From positions 56,089,053 to 56,153,052 of the forward strand of contig CM060732.1 in assembly GCA_030704615.1 (NCBI GenBank): a stretch of 64,000 nt of DNA. The letters run 5' to 3'. Each line of letters starts with the position of its first letter. Positions within the stretch are counted from its first letter, which is position 1. This document shows, in pieces, positions 36,201 to 48,063 of this stretch. This DNA is from Takakia lepidozioides. Its lineage: Eukaryota > Streptophyta > Takakiopsida > Takakiales > Takakiaceae. The notes below the pieces were generated by a model that was not told the DNA's origin, ran no database searches, and saw nothing but the letters and a program-made list of their open reading frames with translations. Both the position numbers and the translations under genes were made by a program.

Positions 36201-39180
36201 AATCTTAGGCTAAGTTTAATTACCTGGTGGGTTGAACTCAACGATGAGTTATGTGAAGGAACATTCCTGATAGAATGAATGTTATAAAGTTCCTTTTCTT
36301 GCTTTCTTGCTGTGGGGCTCAAGAGTGCATTTTTTGTTTCTCTTACCTGTGCATGGTCTCTTTGCTTTGCAAGGACTCTGCCTTCAGTTTGTCTGACAGC
36401 CAGCATTGACATAGGACCATCATATGAGTGCATCTGTGTTTTTGCACCTACACCACTTGCTATTGTTCCTACCTTGTGCCTATTCTCCCTAGACGCAAAC
36501 AAACAACAATAGCGTTTTTCCCTGCTCTACAAAGCAGAATGGCATGAACCTGTCTTTAAGGCAGTCTCTGAGTATTAGTTTCTTTCAACAAATAAATTGG
36601 TGCATTATTCGACAGGTAGAGCTGGATTGGTGGCAAGAGAATCGTGCTACATTTCCAGATGTTAACTCTTCAAAGTCATTGAGAGCCATCTGCACACCTT
36701 GCCAACATTTTTCTGGTCGTGGTGCTTTTGACAGAAACAAGGTACAGAAGTGTTTCATGTTTCCACGTTCTAAGTTTCACTTCACTGGTTGTGTAGAGAT
36801 CAACCATTTAATAATTGTACTTGGGCAGGTTGGGTCTGGGTGGATGCACTGAGATGTAAAGCCGTTGAGGTGTACGGTGCAGACTTTATGGTGCTCATGG
36901 GTGCTAGAGGGGCCTTCTAAAAAGATCTATTTTGGGGGCGACACGGGCTTTTGCACTGTTCCAAGGTCTAATGATTATCCAGGAGGTGACCCAAAACTGA
37001 CTAACCATACAGTTAATGACACAAAAGGTAAACATTCACATCTTCTTCTTCTTACTTGGATTCTTTCTTACCACCTTGAACATAGTTGCTAAGCAATGTG
37101 GTCGTTAACTGCTCCCCGTGAACTATAGGGCATAGTCTTTGCAGGGTACTAATCTGGAACTGATCTTAGGGCTTCACCCACCAGGCTGTGTAAAAGTCGC
37201 TGCAGGGTTTGGAGCACTGTTGACAACAACTGACATTAGAAATTCACCACTTGCAACAAAGAATAAATATGTTCCAGTGTGGGCATTTCTGTATCTATCA
37301 AGGATGAACCAAAGCTGCCAATGTATCTTCCATCCTAATGAAAAAAGTACCAGTAGTGCACTATAACTACCCCAGTTGTGATTACAGGAGCCTTGTGAAA
37401 TGGGAGGATAAGGAACTGTCTTGTGTGGTTTTTCCCAGTGGATTTCCCGGTGTGCCCTGCCTTTGCGGAGATTGGCAGGCGATTTGGGCCATTTGATGCT
37501 GCCTTTCTGCCCATTGGTGCATATAGCCCACGCTACTTCATGAGCGCTATACACTGTTCTCCTGGTAACTTCTACCCCTTGTTTCTCATTTACATTATAC
37601 CTTCTTTTGTACTACAGCATCAAGTCTATGTCAGTTATTAAATATGCCGAGATCCTAAAAGCTATATATAATAAGGCTACGCGCTGCTCCACATATTAGT
37701 GATGACTTCTGATAACAATGTTCTTTTTTATTGAAAAACAATTCTATGTGAAAAACACTAGGAACAATGTAAGAAGACTGTACTTTCACCGGTTTAAAAA
37801 GTCTCAGCTCCTAAAGTTTTTTTCTGGATCAACCAGTTACTTACCCTCCACATTACCCTGGCGGCCATTAAAAAATACGCACCTTAAAAAAGAGAGACAG
37901 TAACTGTTTGAGGTGAAGTGATACGAAATTTACATGGGCATGGACAAGAGTTTTATTCTTAAATCTTTCCTTCTTATATAGTTCAATTCTCTTTATATTC
38001 TAAACTTTAAGTAAAAAATACAACAGATCTTTAAAGAACTACTCTTCTTATTTTTTTAATGTTCTTGAAAAATAAATTTAAAATAAAAACGTATTCAATT
38101 TTTGTTGTAAAATAAAAACACTAAGAGCTACATTCTAATTTTCTAAAATATAGACAAGAGATAAATATATAATAATTCAGACATTGACATTTTATTAGCT
38201 CTTAATTTTATCGTAATGTATATATGCACTGTATATATGTCCCTCTACAACCTAAGATACCGAGACTCTCTACTGAACTCTTACATACCACATTTTTTGC
38301 TGGTGGAGCAGAGGATGCAGTTGCAATTCACATGGCAGTTCGTGCAAAACGTTCAGTCGGCATGCACTGGGGTGAGTAGGCACATTGTGACAAATGAAAT
38401 CAATTCAAGGCACTCCACCTTAGATAGGCGAGTGCCTGTGGCCCACCTGCTTGACTTCAAATCCTGATAGACTGCTGTGCGTGGTGATACATAAACCAGT
38501 GGGCGTGGTCATCAAAATTTAGTACCACCAATGCTGCTAGTGGACGAATGGCCCCATTCTTATGAGGAGGCCTAACAGTGTCACGGGTGCAAATGTACCC
38601 TGTGGTTCATAGGAGTCCTACTGACATAACACATTGAGGAGGCACAACTAGCCACAGTACCACCAGCAAGTCGGTTGTCCGTCATATGTGATTCAATCTG
38701 TCAATCTCTAAATAGCTGCAAGAGTGGGAATTGATATGTTTTTCAATGGAACTGGAATGACAGGATGGGGTTGAGGGTGGCAGGAACATTCAAACTCACA
38801 GATGAGGCAATCCTGGAACCCCCAGTCAGGCTTGGAAAGGTAAGTATGGACTGTAATGTTTGGAAGTCCATCCAGTGATCTCTTTCTTGCAGTGTGATTA
38901 TGATTCTTTATCACAGCTCTCACCAGTGTATTTTCTATGGGATGTTCTCATAGAAAGCGTAAAGCCCTTGTTGACCAGAACTTGGAAGCACTGACCAAAG
39001 GACTGGAATATTCCATTGGAGAGTGAGTGGGATGCTCAGTTGCTTATATCCACCTTTGTTTTTGCTTGTGATAGATCTTAACAAACCAGATTGGACATGG
39101 ATGTGCAGGAGTTAGCTCGCTTGAAGCTTGACCCTTTGTCATTCATCACTATGAAACATGGTGAAACCAAGTGCTTGTAG
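33223..39180 (+). CDS. NAPE-PLD-like metallo-beta-lactamase-fold phospholipase D
   Basis: Predicted to hydrolyse N-acyl-phosphatidylethanolamine to N-acylethanolamine and phosphatidate at membranes. Fourteen exons join to 397 aa: 33223-33345, 33836-33946, 34282-34348, 34663-34708, 35086-35159, 35485-35560, 36076-36103, 36616-36741, 36883-37027, 37439-37564, 38312-38371, 38784-38839, 38958-39022, 39090-39180. Visible motifs in order: NPWPSF, TWIGHATFLLQFD, LTDPVWSDRCSP, the zinc-binding HNHYDH (residues 137-142), ELDWWQEN, TPCQHFSGR, FGGDTGF (D237), PIGAYSPRYFM, MHWGTF (H326) and the C-terminal LDPLSFITMKHGE. A ~30-residue segment after GDTGF precedes CPAFAEIGRRFGPFD, as I remember from fungal-type homologues and unlike mammalian NAPE-PLD. 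All metal ligands are present. The exon 1/2 join is the weakest and could hide a small exon. Confidence 0.92.
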
Positions 39181-40080
39181 CAGCATCAAGACAAGGAATG
39201 CATTACTATTACAATGTCTATATGCTCTCTGCATATACTCAATACCTTTCCATCAACCAAACCTTGATTTGAAAATTACAATAGTAAAAACAAGTCCCAT
39301 TTTTTATTGCTCCTATCGGCTATTCTTATTGTTTAAATTGAAAGTAGAACACCCAGTTTGTACCAGTATTGTGTGGTTATTATGTTTTTGAAATAACCAA
39401 TGGTTCCAGGAAGGTTTAAAACTATAATAGTGTGTTCTGTGTTCTTTTTGATAACCTGAGATATTCTAATTCCTCAAAGAGAAAGAGAGAAGGATCTTCA
39501 GCTGGAGTAAGAGTGAAAAGTAAGTGTTGGAGTTACCGGAGAGGAGGCCGGCAGGTCAACATCAAATCTTCTATCATGAGTAAGGGACTGGGTGCACCTT
39601 CTCCTTCCACAACAAATACAAAACTGGTGTTGTGGAAGGAGACTGTTGCTCAACGAAAGCTCAACCAATTTTGCTGCTCAATATGGAGCTCTTCAAGTCT
39701 CAATTCCCAAAAGAGAACTTTTGGGACCTATCTAAAGGGATCTGTTTGCAATCTTATTAGATTCTGGTAGCGTGTGGATCTGTCGTCTGGATCTGTCGTC
39801 CGTGTCTGTATTGTTCAGTGTTCATCTTGCAGCCGCTCTATCCCATCTCTTCCTCTTATTCAACCCACATTGATTGTCTTCTAAGAGATTCTCACCTATC
39901 AATCCTTCACAGTATTTGCTTGTAGGATTTTCTGCACAAATTTTTCAATTGGCGACGATCTTTGGTGGAATAAGATTCTGGGTCAATTTTGTGACTTGCT
40001 CAAACTGTTACAGGTGAGGACAACGTGGCTCTTAGTTACGCCGCCTTATGCCGGAGTCTTCTCTCTCTCTTATAGGTAGG
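39181..40080. other. 3' flank of NAPE-PLD gene; possible degenerate LTR
   Basis: 39432-39770 is open for 112 codons but shows no family motif. A perfect 13-bp inverted repeat (CTCCTTCCACAAC, near 39600-39641) lies in it. The sequence ending near 39950 followed by ATTGGCGACGATC has the look of an LTR end plus primer site, but no partner LTR was found, so no call is made. Confidence 0.35.
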
Positions 40081-40082
40081 CT

Positions 40083-40260
40083 CTTGAGCAGGTAGCCCAG
40101 TGGTTGGGTGTTTGTGCCTTGGTGATCCTAGGTGATCCTGGGTTCAATCCTTCAACATGTGCCTTCAGACCATCCATTGGGCCCTCGATGGCCTGTGTGT
40201 TGAGCAGTAGGCTCTGTAAATTCACTGGACGTTAAAGAATCTTTATATTTATCTTATCTC
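40083..40260 (+). mobile_element. tRNA-derived SINE
   Basis: An internal pol III promoter is visible: box A TAGCCCAGTGG at 40093-40103 and box B GGTTCAATCC at 40141-40150, with normal 38-bp spacing. The body ends in a 3' module GAGCAGTAGGCTCTGTAAAT...GGACGTTAAAG with a T-rich TTATCTTATCTC tail. The 3' module repeats right after (40264-40302) and is found inverted at 18296-18332. Confidence 0.7.
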
Positions 40261-40632
40261 TTATAGGTAGGCTCTGTAAATTCACGGGACGTTAAAGAAA
40301 CTTCACCTCTTAGGGGTCAGAAAGCCTTACATTGTAAAAGTTCAGACTGGAATTGAAACTTGACTGCATAAAGAATTTGCTTTGATGAAATATGCCATAT
40401 CTCATGATCTTCATTGGATGTGGATTGGAAAACACATTCTGAATCTCAACTCAAAACTGAACAAATCTTCTGTTTCAAGAATTTTGGAAATCCATAGGGA
40501 TTTAGGGTGTCTTATTGCAACAACAACAATTCATTGCATCTGAAGGAAACCAAGAATGAAATCCATATCATGTTGAGACTGCAAGTAGCATGTACAAGTC
40601 ATACTTAAATCCACAGTTTTTGTTATTTTCTT

Positions 40633-40734
40633 CCTAGAGGTTGCATTTGGACATAGGAGACGCACTTTGATACATAGGGGAACTTGGATTTAGATTACAC
40701 TAGACACTTGGGCCAACGGCACAGGCTACCCTAG
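40633..40734 (+). mobile_element. Helitron-like 3' fragment
   Basis: A single tandem unit of the 23-26 kb family, starting mid-unit (CTAGAGGTTGCATTTGG) and ending GGCTACCCTAG followed by T. It shows the same 3' terminus at an independent locus. Confidence 0.65.
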
Positions 40735-41639
40735 TAATAATAATAATACCCTTGATTGTTCCGAACCGGGCGTAGCATATCTTTACTCTTGACATTTATC
40801 TGGTTTGGCCTTCGTCATTTTTTAGCATTATTTTATTTTATATTGACCTCTTTTGATTACATGCACACAATGGATGCACCAATATGATTCCAATTTATCA
40901 AGCAATGTTGATGTATTCCCGATGAGAATAGGTTTGCAACTGTCCTGGGTATATGGTCTTTTCTTAACATACGGGCTCACGGGAGCAGACTCATGGCATA
41001 GCTTCGCTACGCTTATAGCTTGTAATTGAAACTCCATGGACCAAAGAAACCAAAGCTCAAGGATAGGCAAATGTTTGGCCTACCCCTTGAATGGTAGATG
41101 GGATACCAACCACGTGTGCTCTAAGAAGTGGTGTTTGAGCAATGTCTTCTTCATTGGTAGACATCAAGTGACACCAAACTTCCAAAATATTGAGAATTAA
41201 CCACCCAATTGAGAGACTATGGATGACAAGTTGCACATATTACAATTATTACGACGAGTGTAAGAAGAAGGATATACACATCCACCATCAGATCCTACGC
41301 AGTAGATATAAACTGACATTGAAATTACATATGAACCATGGACTGTACCCAAAAATAAAAGAACGCTTATTCATGTTGGTCCGTGCCCAACATCGTCTTT
41401 CTTTCTTTCTCTATCTTGGTCAAACTATAGGGTTATTTTTTGAAGAAATTTTTGTGACGTTCACACAGTTTGAACATGACGGTATAACAAAACCAAAGGT
41501 GGGATTGGGCCAAGACAAAAATTCGATGTGGCTTTGCGACGTAGGAGGGCACAGTCTGTTTGTATCATTTTATCATTTTTCCAACACAAAAATAAGTTTC
41601 ATATGCTTCTCTTAATATTTCATTTGTGCTCTTATATTC
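40735..41639. other. Unassigned, possibly degraded 5' part of the copia element
   Basis: Starts with a short TAA repeat. No gag domain or LTR could be recognised; a few open frames (40828-41070 minus, 41190-41615 plus) lack motifs. Its position just upstream of the copia pre-integrase domain suggests decayed gag/protease. Confidence 0.35.
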
Positions 41640-41946
41640 AACCTCAAATGGCCAAGTCTCGCATGGTTATGTGGTTCTGAGTCATAATGACAAAATGTTT
41701 TGTCTTCTTTTTGTGATGTTTCGGATTCATGTTTATTTCGGAATATGTACCTACATGTGGATTGTACTACTACTCTCAAGCAGAGTGACCTCTGGCACCA
41801 GAGACTTGGACATGTCTCAATGCAAAGTTTGGCATGCATATCAACTATAACAATCTGGTTGAAGACATGGATCTTACATGAGATCGATCTTCAGTTTTTG
41901 TGACGGATGTGTGTATGGTAAACACCATCGCAATTCATTTCCAAAT
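41640..41946 (+). pseudogene. Copia pol block 1: GAG-pre-integrase domain
   Basis: Similarity begins around the VDCTTTLKQSDLWHQRLGH stretch and shifts frame once before CDGCVYGKHHRNSFPN. The HxxH...CxxC zinc-binding pattern of copia integrase N-termini is visible. The block ends exactly at the CACTA-like insertion. Confidence 0.82.
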
Positions 41947-41949
41947 GAT

Positions 41950-42748
41950 CACTACAACAGATCGCGGTAATTATGACTGCCAAACCGTGGTAGTCATGGT
42001 TTTTTTTACTTTGACCATGACTGCACCATGTTTTTATATGAAATTGACCTCCCGCAGTCGTTCATACGACTGTAGTCATATAAACGACTATCTAAGTAGT
42101 CGTCTGTATGACTACATGGCACCAGAATGGGCGGAAGGCTGGTCAACGACAATTGACCAGATTTAGCTCACTACTGATAGTCATTTCCATGACTACAATG
42201 TCCATGGATGAGGTTATATAGTCATGATGACTACTGGGGATTTTGTAATTTGGTGTGTATAATACAATTAAAACAGCATATGATCACATGAATGACTAAT
42301 GGGTGTATTGGTTAGCAGGTAGTGAACTATAACTCTTATAGTAAAGAGGTTGGAGGTTCAAACTCCTCTAAGTACAATCAAATGGATAAGATGGTCATAA
42401 GGTTAGTAGGCGAGTTAGGGATAGCACGTGGCACCTTAGATGGGCTGCCATGTGGTTTGCTTCATTATTATAAAATGCGGCGTCTGACATTTTTTTGAAA
42501 TTGTTATTTATTTATTTTTAATCAATTGCGCCTCGCCACGTGGCACGGCAGCGGCGACTGCAGTATGGTATATATGACTGCAGTGAGAGATATCATTTGG
42601 TTTATCTGACTGTAGTCATCCGGACCGTACCATCCTGTACTCATTGTATTCACTTGGTTTGCACGACTTATAGTCATAGAAGTCATATGTACCATTTATG
42701 ACTGCAAAATAGAATATACAATCATAAATACCGCGATTTATTGTAATG
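41950..42748. mobile_element. CACTA-like MITE with 3-bp target duplication
   Basis: 799 bp, beginning CACTACAACAGATCGCGGTA and ending in a diverged complement (TACCGCGATTTATTGTAATG); about 24 of the 30 terminal bases match. The flanking GAT at 41947-41949 and 42749-42751 is a 3-bp target duplication, as in CACTA transposons. Many subterminal ATGACTAC/GTAGTCAT words in both orientations also fit that superfamily. There is no coding capacity. Confidence 0.82.
42301..42376 (+). repeat. tRNA-like segment inside the MITE
   Basis: A near-complete box B (GGTTCAAACTCC) sits in a TGGAG...CTCCT arm, preceded by an ACTAT...ATAGT stem with a 7-base loop that lacks the invariant U33. It resembles a decayed tRNA or SINE head rather than a working tRNA gene. 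Confidence 0.4.
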
Positions 42749-43081
42749 GATGGAGGTTCTCGAACAAAGAAGGTTTTTGAGCTACTTCGGTGTGATGGCG
42801 GTGGTGAGTACATCTCAATGAATTTTAATCAGTTATGTAAGGAGAATGGTTTTGTGAAACAATCAATCACACCATATACGCTAAAGCATAATGGAGTTAT
42901 AGAGAGGAAGAATCGAACGTTTGTTTGAAAGTGTGAGGTGTACGTTGCAACATATGAGGTTGGACCACGTTTCTGGACATAATTAGTGTCGACTGCAGCA
43001 TATCTCCGTAATCGACTTCCTAATAACAATATCTGCAAAGACACCAAAAGGTTTGGAAGGGTGAGAAACCTTCAAGTGATC
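42749..43081 (+). pseudogene. Copia pol block 2: integrase core
   Basis: The frame continues from block 1 (FPN|DGGS) once the MITE is removed. It shows the second catalytic Asp in RCDGGGEY and the catalytic Glu in GVIERKNRT. A frameshift follows KNRTFV, after which the sequence VSTAAYLRNRLPNN is readable. It ends at KPSSDHL, where the chromovirus entered. Confidence 0.82.
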
Positions 43082-43086
43082 ATTTG

Positions 43087-43634
43087 TGTGAAGGACGAAA
43101 ACATGACTGAACACAAACAAGATATCGGACTAAAGGTACAAGACTAGACAAGAAGTCAAGGTCGGTGTGACCGAATGCATAATGGGTAATCATGAATCAA
43201 GATGATCTTTACAAGAGTACAAGATACTGGAACTCGACTTGAAAACTGGAATGCTGGAAACTGGACTAGAGTACTGGAAGCTGAACTGAAGTATTGGGAC
43301 TAGGAACAAGAGTAGCTTGAACTTGTATTGGCGAGACTGAAGAGCGTCCAGTCTCGCCTCCTATATATACTGGCTACTAGAAAATTCCCTAAGAAGCTTC
43401 CCCAATGGAGGTTTTTTGATAGAGAAGTTTTCAAAGTTAAACAAATATTTCTTGATGGAGAAATTTATTCCAAATGAAGCTTCCTGAGCAGTTTCCCAAG
43501 TTACTCTCGATAATTTGGTAAACTCTCGGTAACTTGGTAACTAATGGTAAATCATGGTAATTTCCAGTAACATGATAACTTGGTAACTTCCGGTATTTAC
43601 TCATGGTAAGTTTCTCTGGGCTATGTCCATGACA
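43087..43634 (-). repeat. 3' LTR of the chromovirus
   Basis: 548 bp. On the minus strand it begins TGTCATGGACATAGCCCAGA and ends ...CCTTCACA; the C-to-G change in the last bases mutates the terminal TGAC/GTCA symmetry. Confidence 0.9.
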
Positions 43635-44230
43635 GCACCCCCTCATTTTGCGCCGAGTTCCTCGAGGAGCGGTAAAATCTTGGACTTGCTTAGAGTTGGA
43701 GAAAATTCAAAATCCGACGAATGGTACTTGCCAAGTATTCGGCTCTTCGTTCTGACTCAAATGATTTATAGGTCCCTGCAACCATCGATAGTGTCCAACA
43801 CCTTGAACTTGGGAGCACGCAGTGATTTGAGCATTCTGATTTTCGAAGCTGCTTTCAAACATGATTTTGTTGCCCTCTGGGTCCGAAGCCTCAACCTCCA
43901 ACAGGATTATCAGACTTCGAGTAGGCTCCATTTGTTGTCGTACGGGGTGTAGACGAGGAAGTACGCATCGCATTGGTGGCCTATCATCTCAAGAGCGTCG
44001 GCGTGATGTTGAAGGTCGTGAGAGTCGGAACGGCTGATCTGGTAGTTGGCTAAGCGACAATATATCTGGTTCTTGTGACTCCATGCTGCCAATACAAGAT
44101 GCAAGAGTACTAGAAGTGTAGCTATATATACTGATGTGTGGTGCTCCTCCTTCCTTAGCGTGTATCAGGTACACTGAATGTGGAGTCTTCACCTTGAAGC
44201 TAACTTGGCTGACATCATCGTTGTGACGTC

Positions 44231-44506
44231 TTATTGACGTGGAGCTTGGGGCTTAGTTGGATATCGTTGATGAAACTCTTGGACTTTGTCAGATGCATTG
44301 GCGAGGTTAGATAAAGGTTCCCACGTTCGTTCGCTGATGCTGTAGCCTTTCCAATGTATGAAATACTCAAGACGTTTATACTTGATGCGAGAGTCTAGGA
44401 CTTTGTCGACTTCATAGACTTCATACTCGATTTCTTGATTTGATTCGATTGGTGGAGGTGGTATGAAGACTCTCCCTGGAATATTCGATGGATGATACAA
44501 CTCCAA
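44231..44506 (-). pseudogene. Chromodomain at the C-terminus of chromovirus pol
   Basis: A chromo fold is readable: YEVDKVLDSR, LEYFIHWKGYSISERTWEPL and a following helix. These domains in chromoviruses bind histone marks such as H3K9me and guide integration to heterochromatin. The frame is open here, but it is separated from integrase by disruptions at 44507-44961. Confidence 0.88.
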
Positions 44507-44961
44507 TAATTAAATATGAAAGACTGGATGGATGCGCATACTTCGTGGGAGTTCAAGCCGAAAACTGACCGGATTTATTTATCGAATAATTTTGAATGGT
44601 CCTAGGCGTGGATAATCCAACTTCCTTTATGGTCGCGAAGTTTGTATGTCACGTCGAAGAAGCCACACACGATCTCTGACCTTGAACTGGGGTTGAAGTT
44701 GTCGATGTTGATTTGCATACTCCTTGTATTGTTTTTAAGTTTATGTTAGGTGGAATGTAAGCTCCTTATGAATCGTAGCAAGATGAGTACCAAGATTTTC
44801 TACAGCATGGCTTCCAACAGTCTTCATGTGGAAAGGGTTGGCTCGAGGATGATGTCCATAATTGGAGAAAAATGGAGTTTACTTGGTCGAAGAATGTGTA
44901 ATGTTGTTGCAGGCAAATTCAGCCAAGGGCAGAAGGTCCATCCAATTATCTTGGTGATTTA

Positions 44962-45640
44962 TCATGCAACGAAGATACTGTTTAAAATCTGGTTTCCGCG
45001 TTCGGTTTGACCATCAGTCTGTGGATGATTAGCTGTAGAGAGGTTGATCTTAGTATCCAATATGTGAAATAATCCCCTCCAGAAATTTGATATGAACTGT
45101 GGTCTTCGATCAGATACAATGTCCTTCAAGAGTCCATGAACGCGGTAGATATTATTGAGGAAGAGTCTTGCAGTTTCCTCGCATGTAACCGTCTTATTAC
45201 ATGGAATAAAATGTGTCATCTTCGTAAAACGTTCCACAATAACAAGGATTGAGTCGGTGGTCTTGAAAATTGGAAGATCTGTAATAAAGTCCATAGACAC
45301 GGACAACCATTGATCCTTGGGAATGGGTAATGGTTGAAGAAGGCCGTAAGGTCGATATTGTGGTCCCTTCGCCCTAGCGCACATGTCACACGATTTTATA
45401 AATTCTTTCACGAGTTTCCACATTTGCGGCCACCAATAGTCCCTGGATATCAATTGTTTTATTGAAGCCGAAATGTACTACAGCCGGAAGATCATGACAT
45501 ATTTGAAGAATTCGAAGTCGTGTAGATCCTGGAAGTACATAGAGAAGTCCCTTGAAATAAAGTAAGTCATCTTCGAATTCGAAGTCGTTTGTAACATGTG
45601 GGTTGTCTCGAGGTCGATTTAGTTGACTTCGTAGTGTCAT
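44962..45640 (-). pseudogene. Chromovirus integrase
   Basis: The HHCC zinc region is split by a frameshift: HDLPAVVHFGFNKT in one frame and KSCDMCARAKG in the next. The catalytic triad is in SMDFITDLP (D), IVSDRRPQF (D) and TDGQTERGNQ (E). The core looks intact, but the protein is broken at about 45450 and after 44962. Confidence 0.9.
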
Positions 45641-47140
45641 AGCAAATTGGTCGCTCTTCAGTGCTTCCTGAATCTCCTTTATGATCTATGCATCGTTATA
45701 GGATGACATGGATAGCATACTCAATTGGAGATTTGTTGGTTTCAAGATGATGGATTTCTGTTGGTTGAAAGCTGCATTTTTTTTTTTCGGTGCAAGATAC
45801 GATCGTCAAAAAATAGCATCGGGTTTCCCTTGAAGATGTCCAGGGCGATAGGTAATAACAAAATCAAATATTGCTAGTGACATACCTCATCTTGCTTAAC
45901 GTCGATTCAAAACACGAGCACTCATAAAATATTCGAGGTTTTTGTGATCGATGTAGACAGCGACATGATGTTTAGCTCCCTTCAATGATGATGTCACTCC
46001 TCAAAAACATCGATGATCGCTAGAAGTTTCTTGTCATACATTTCATAATTGATCTTTGCAACGGAAATTTGCGAAAACTAAAACCAACAGGGTGAAGTCG
46101 GTCATCCGTATCGTATTGAGAGAGTATAGCGACAAATAAAGTCCGATGCATTTGCTTCCAAAAAGAATGGTTTAGATGGGTCTGCATATACCAATATTGG
46201 AGCCGTTGTAAATGACTGTTTCAGCCTTTCAAATGTCTGGTCAGCCTTCTCGTCCCATACAAATTTGTCATTCCTTGTGAGTCGTGTCAATGGTGCAACA
46301 ATTTTGGAGTAGTCCTTGATGAAGATTCTATAGAAATTTGAAATCTCATAAAACATTATACATCTGGGACCGAAGTTGGTTTAATCCACTCGATGATGGT
46401 TTGTATTTTCTTCTGATCCATAAAGACGCATTTGTCGATAATAATGAAGCCCATAAATTCGACCTCAGATTGTTGAAAAAAATATTTTTCCAACTTGGCA
46501 TATAGTCCTCTTTCTCTTAATTTATCAAGGACAAAACGTACATGGCGGCCATGTTTTTCTTCATTATGTGAAAATATCAAAATGTCGTCCAAATAGATGA
46601 CTACAAAGTCATCTAAAAATTCTCGAAAAATATCATTCATCATGTGTTGGAAAATTGTTGGAGCATTTGTAAGACCGAAAGGCATAACACTGTATTCAAA
46701 ATGTCCATACCTTGTTCAAAAAATTGTTTTCCATTCATTTACTTCTTTTATCCGTACAAGGTTATAAACTCATCTCAAGTCAATTTTGGTGAAAATCTTC
46801 GTTTATCCTAGCTGGTCGAGAAGCCCAGAAATTAGCGGCAACAGATAACGATTCTTAATTGTGACTTTGTTGAGACCGTGATAGTTTACACACATGCGTA
46901 ATGATCCGTCCTTCTTTTTCACAACAAGATAGGCGCCCCTGCAGGTGATTTTGAATATTGGATGAAGTGCTTCGACAAATTTTCATCAATGTATTCACGT
47001 AATGCAGCCAACTCCGTCTGGGATAAGTTATAGATTGGGCCAAATGGTGGTTGGGCTCCTTCTCGATTGCATAGTCATAAGGTCGATGTTTTGGCAATAT
47101 GTTTGCATTTTTCTTCTCGAAGACATCCTTGAAATCTTGA
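45641..47140 (-). pseudogene. Chromovirus reverse transcriptase and RNase H, frameshifted
   Basis: Reading down the minus strand: [59 protein letters not shown]; then stops near 46800; PFGLTNAPTIFQHMMNDIF; the catalytic YLDDILIFSH; the connection region (DYSKIVAPLTRLTRNDKFVW) and the start of RNase H (PFFLEANASDF). 45641-46101 is too decayed to follow. At least four frame breaks. Confidence 0.88.
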
Positions 47141-47263
47141 TATTGAGTGGGTAATGTTGAAGTATCTTTGCCTGTTGTGGTCTTGATCGGAGTCGCATAA
47201 GGGCAGTTGCAGGATTGGGTGGATCAAAAGCGGCACATGTTGAGTCCACTGGAAGTCCATGGA

Positions 47264-47881
47264 ATTTTTATTTTTTTTGTTGAGTCTATTGCTTTCAGTT
47301 TATTTTTTAAAGATAGATAGTAGTATACATAACATTTTTAGTAAAGAGTCCCTTCTCAAATATTGAAAACATTCTTTACTAGATATTTTAATCTTTAATT
47401 TGAAAAAACATTTAGACGTCAAAATCTAGAGTTTACAACCACTTGTCCATATACCATCTGGCACCTCTAGATTATAGATTTGTATGTCTTTTTAGTAGAA
47501 GACGACACCTCAAAAACCCAAAATATAAGATGTTATAGACTAGAGCAAATCAACCTGTTTTTATGTGCAAAATAGTCCATAGCTCTCAATTCCTAAGATA
47601 ACTAGTCCATATAAAAGTGAATTTGGGTTGGATTTAAAAATGGCACCCCTAGTGTGTTTTCTTTTGTGCCAGTGTATGAGTATACATGATATTTTTTCAG
47701 TCCATAAGATTTTATGTGTAACATCTGCACTCCACAGTAATCAACTTTAAAAGTCCATGGCTCTCTGGTACATGATTGTTTTTGCAATCTAACAATTGGT
47801 ACACATACCTATTGTAGTTAGAAACCTTATACCATATAAATTTAGATGAAATATTGAATTATTGGACAAATATAGGTAAAA
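47264..47881. repeat. AT-rich insertion inside the chromovirus
   Basis: Sequence resembling the protease-RT linker is readable on the minus strand down to about 47930, and the RT approach resumes below about 47250. The ~620 bp between is AT-rich, non-coding and flanked by the 7-bp direct repeat CCATGGA (47257-47263 and 47882-47888). A small unidentified element is likely; terminal inverted repeats are weak. Confidence 0.5.
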
Positions 47882-48063
47882 CCATGGAGGGAGGTCAGTG
47901 CAGAAATTGCCATGTTACACAAAAACTGAGACACCCAATCCTGCAAATACCCATAAAGTGCAAATGTCGCATCTCTTTTTGTAGCTTTTATGAAAGCTCT
48001 ACCTCCAAGGAACATGGGTTGAATACCTTTGATATTTCTACATTTTTGCCTTGCAGAAATTTT

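Noticed and set aside
39024-39026. Stop codon of NAPE-PLD at 39026
   Set aside because: A GT donor at 39023 and the following exon restore the family C-terminus LDPLSFITMKHGE, so the stop is probably intronic.
39432-39990. LTR of the copia element at 41.6-51.5 kb
   Set aside because: Suggestive end and primer-like sequence, but no matching second LTR or target duplication was found.
42301-42376. Functional tRNA gene
   Set aside because: The anticodon loop lacks U33, the T-stem has a mismatch, and it lies inside a MITE.
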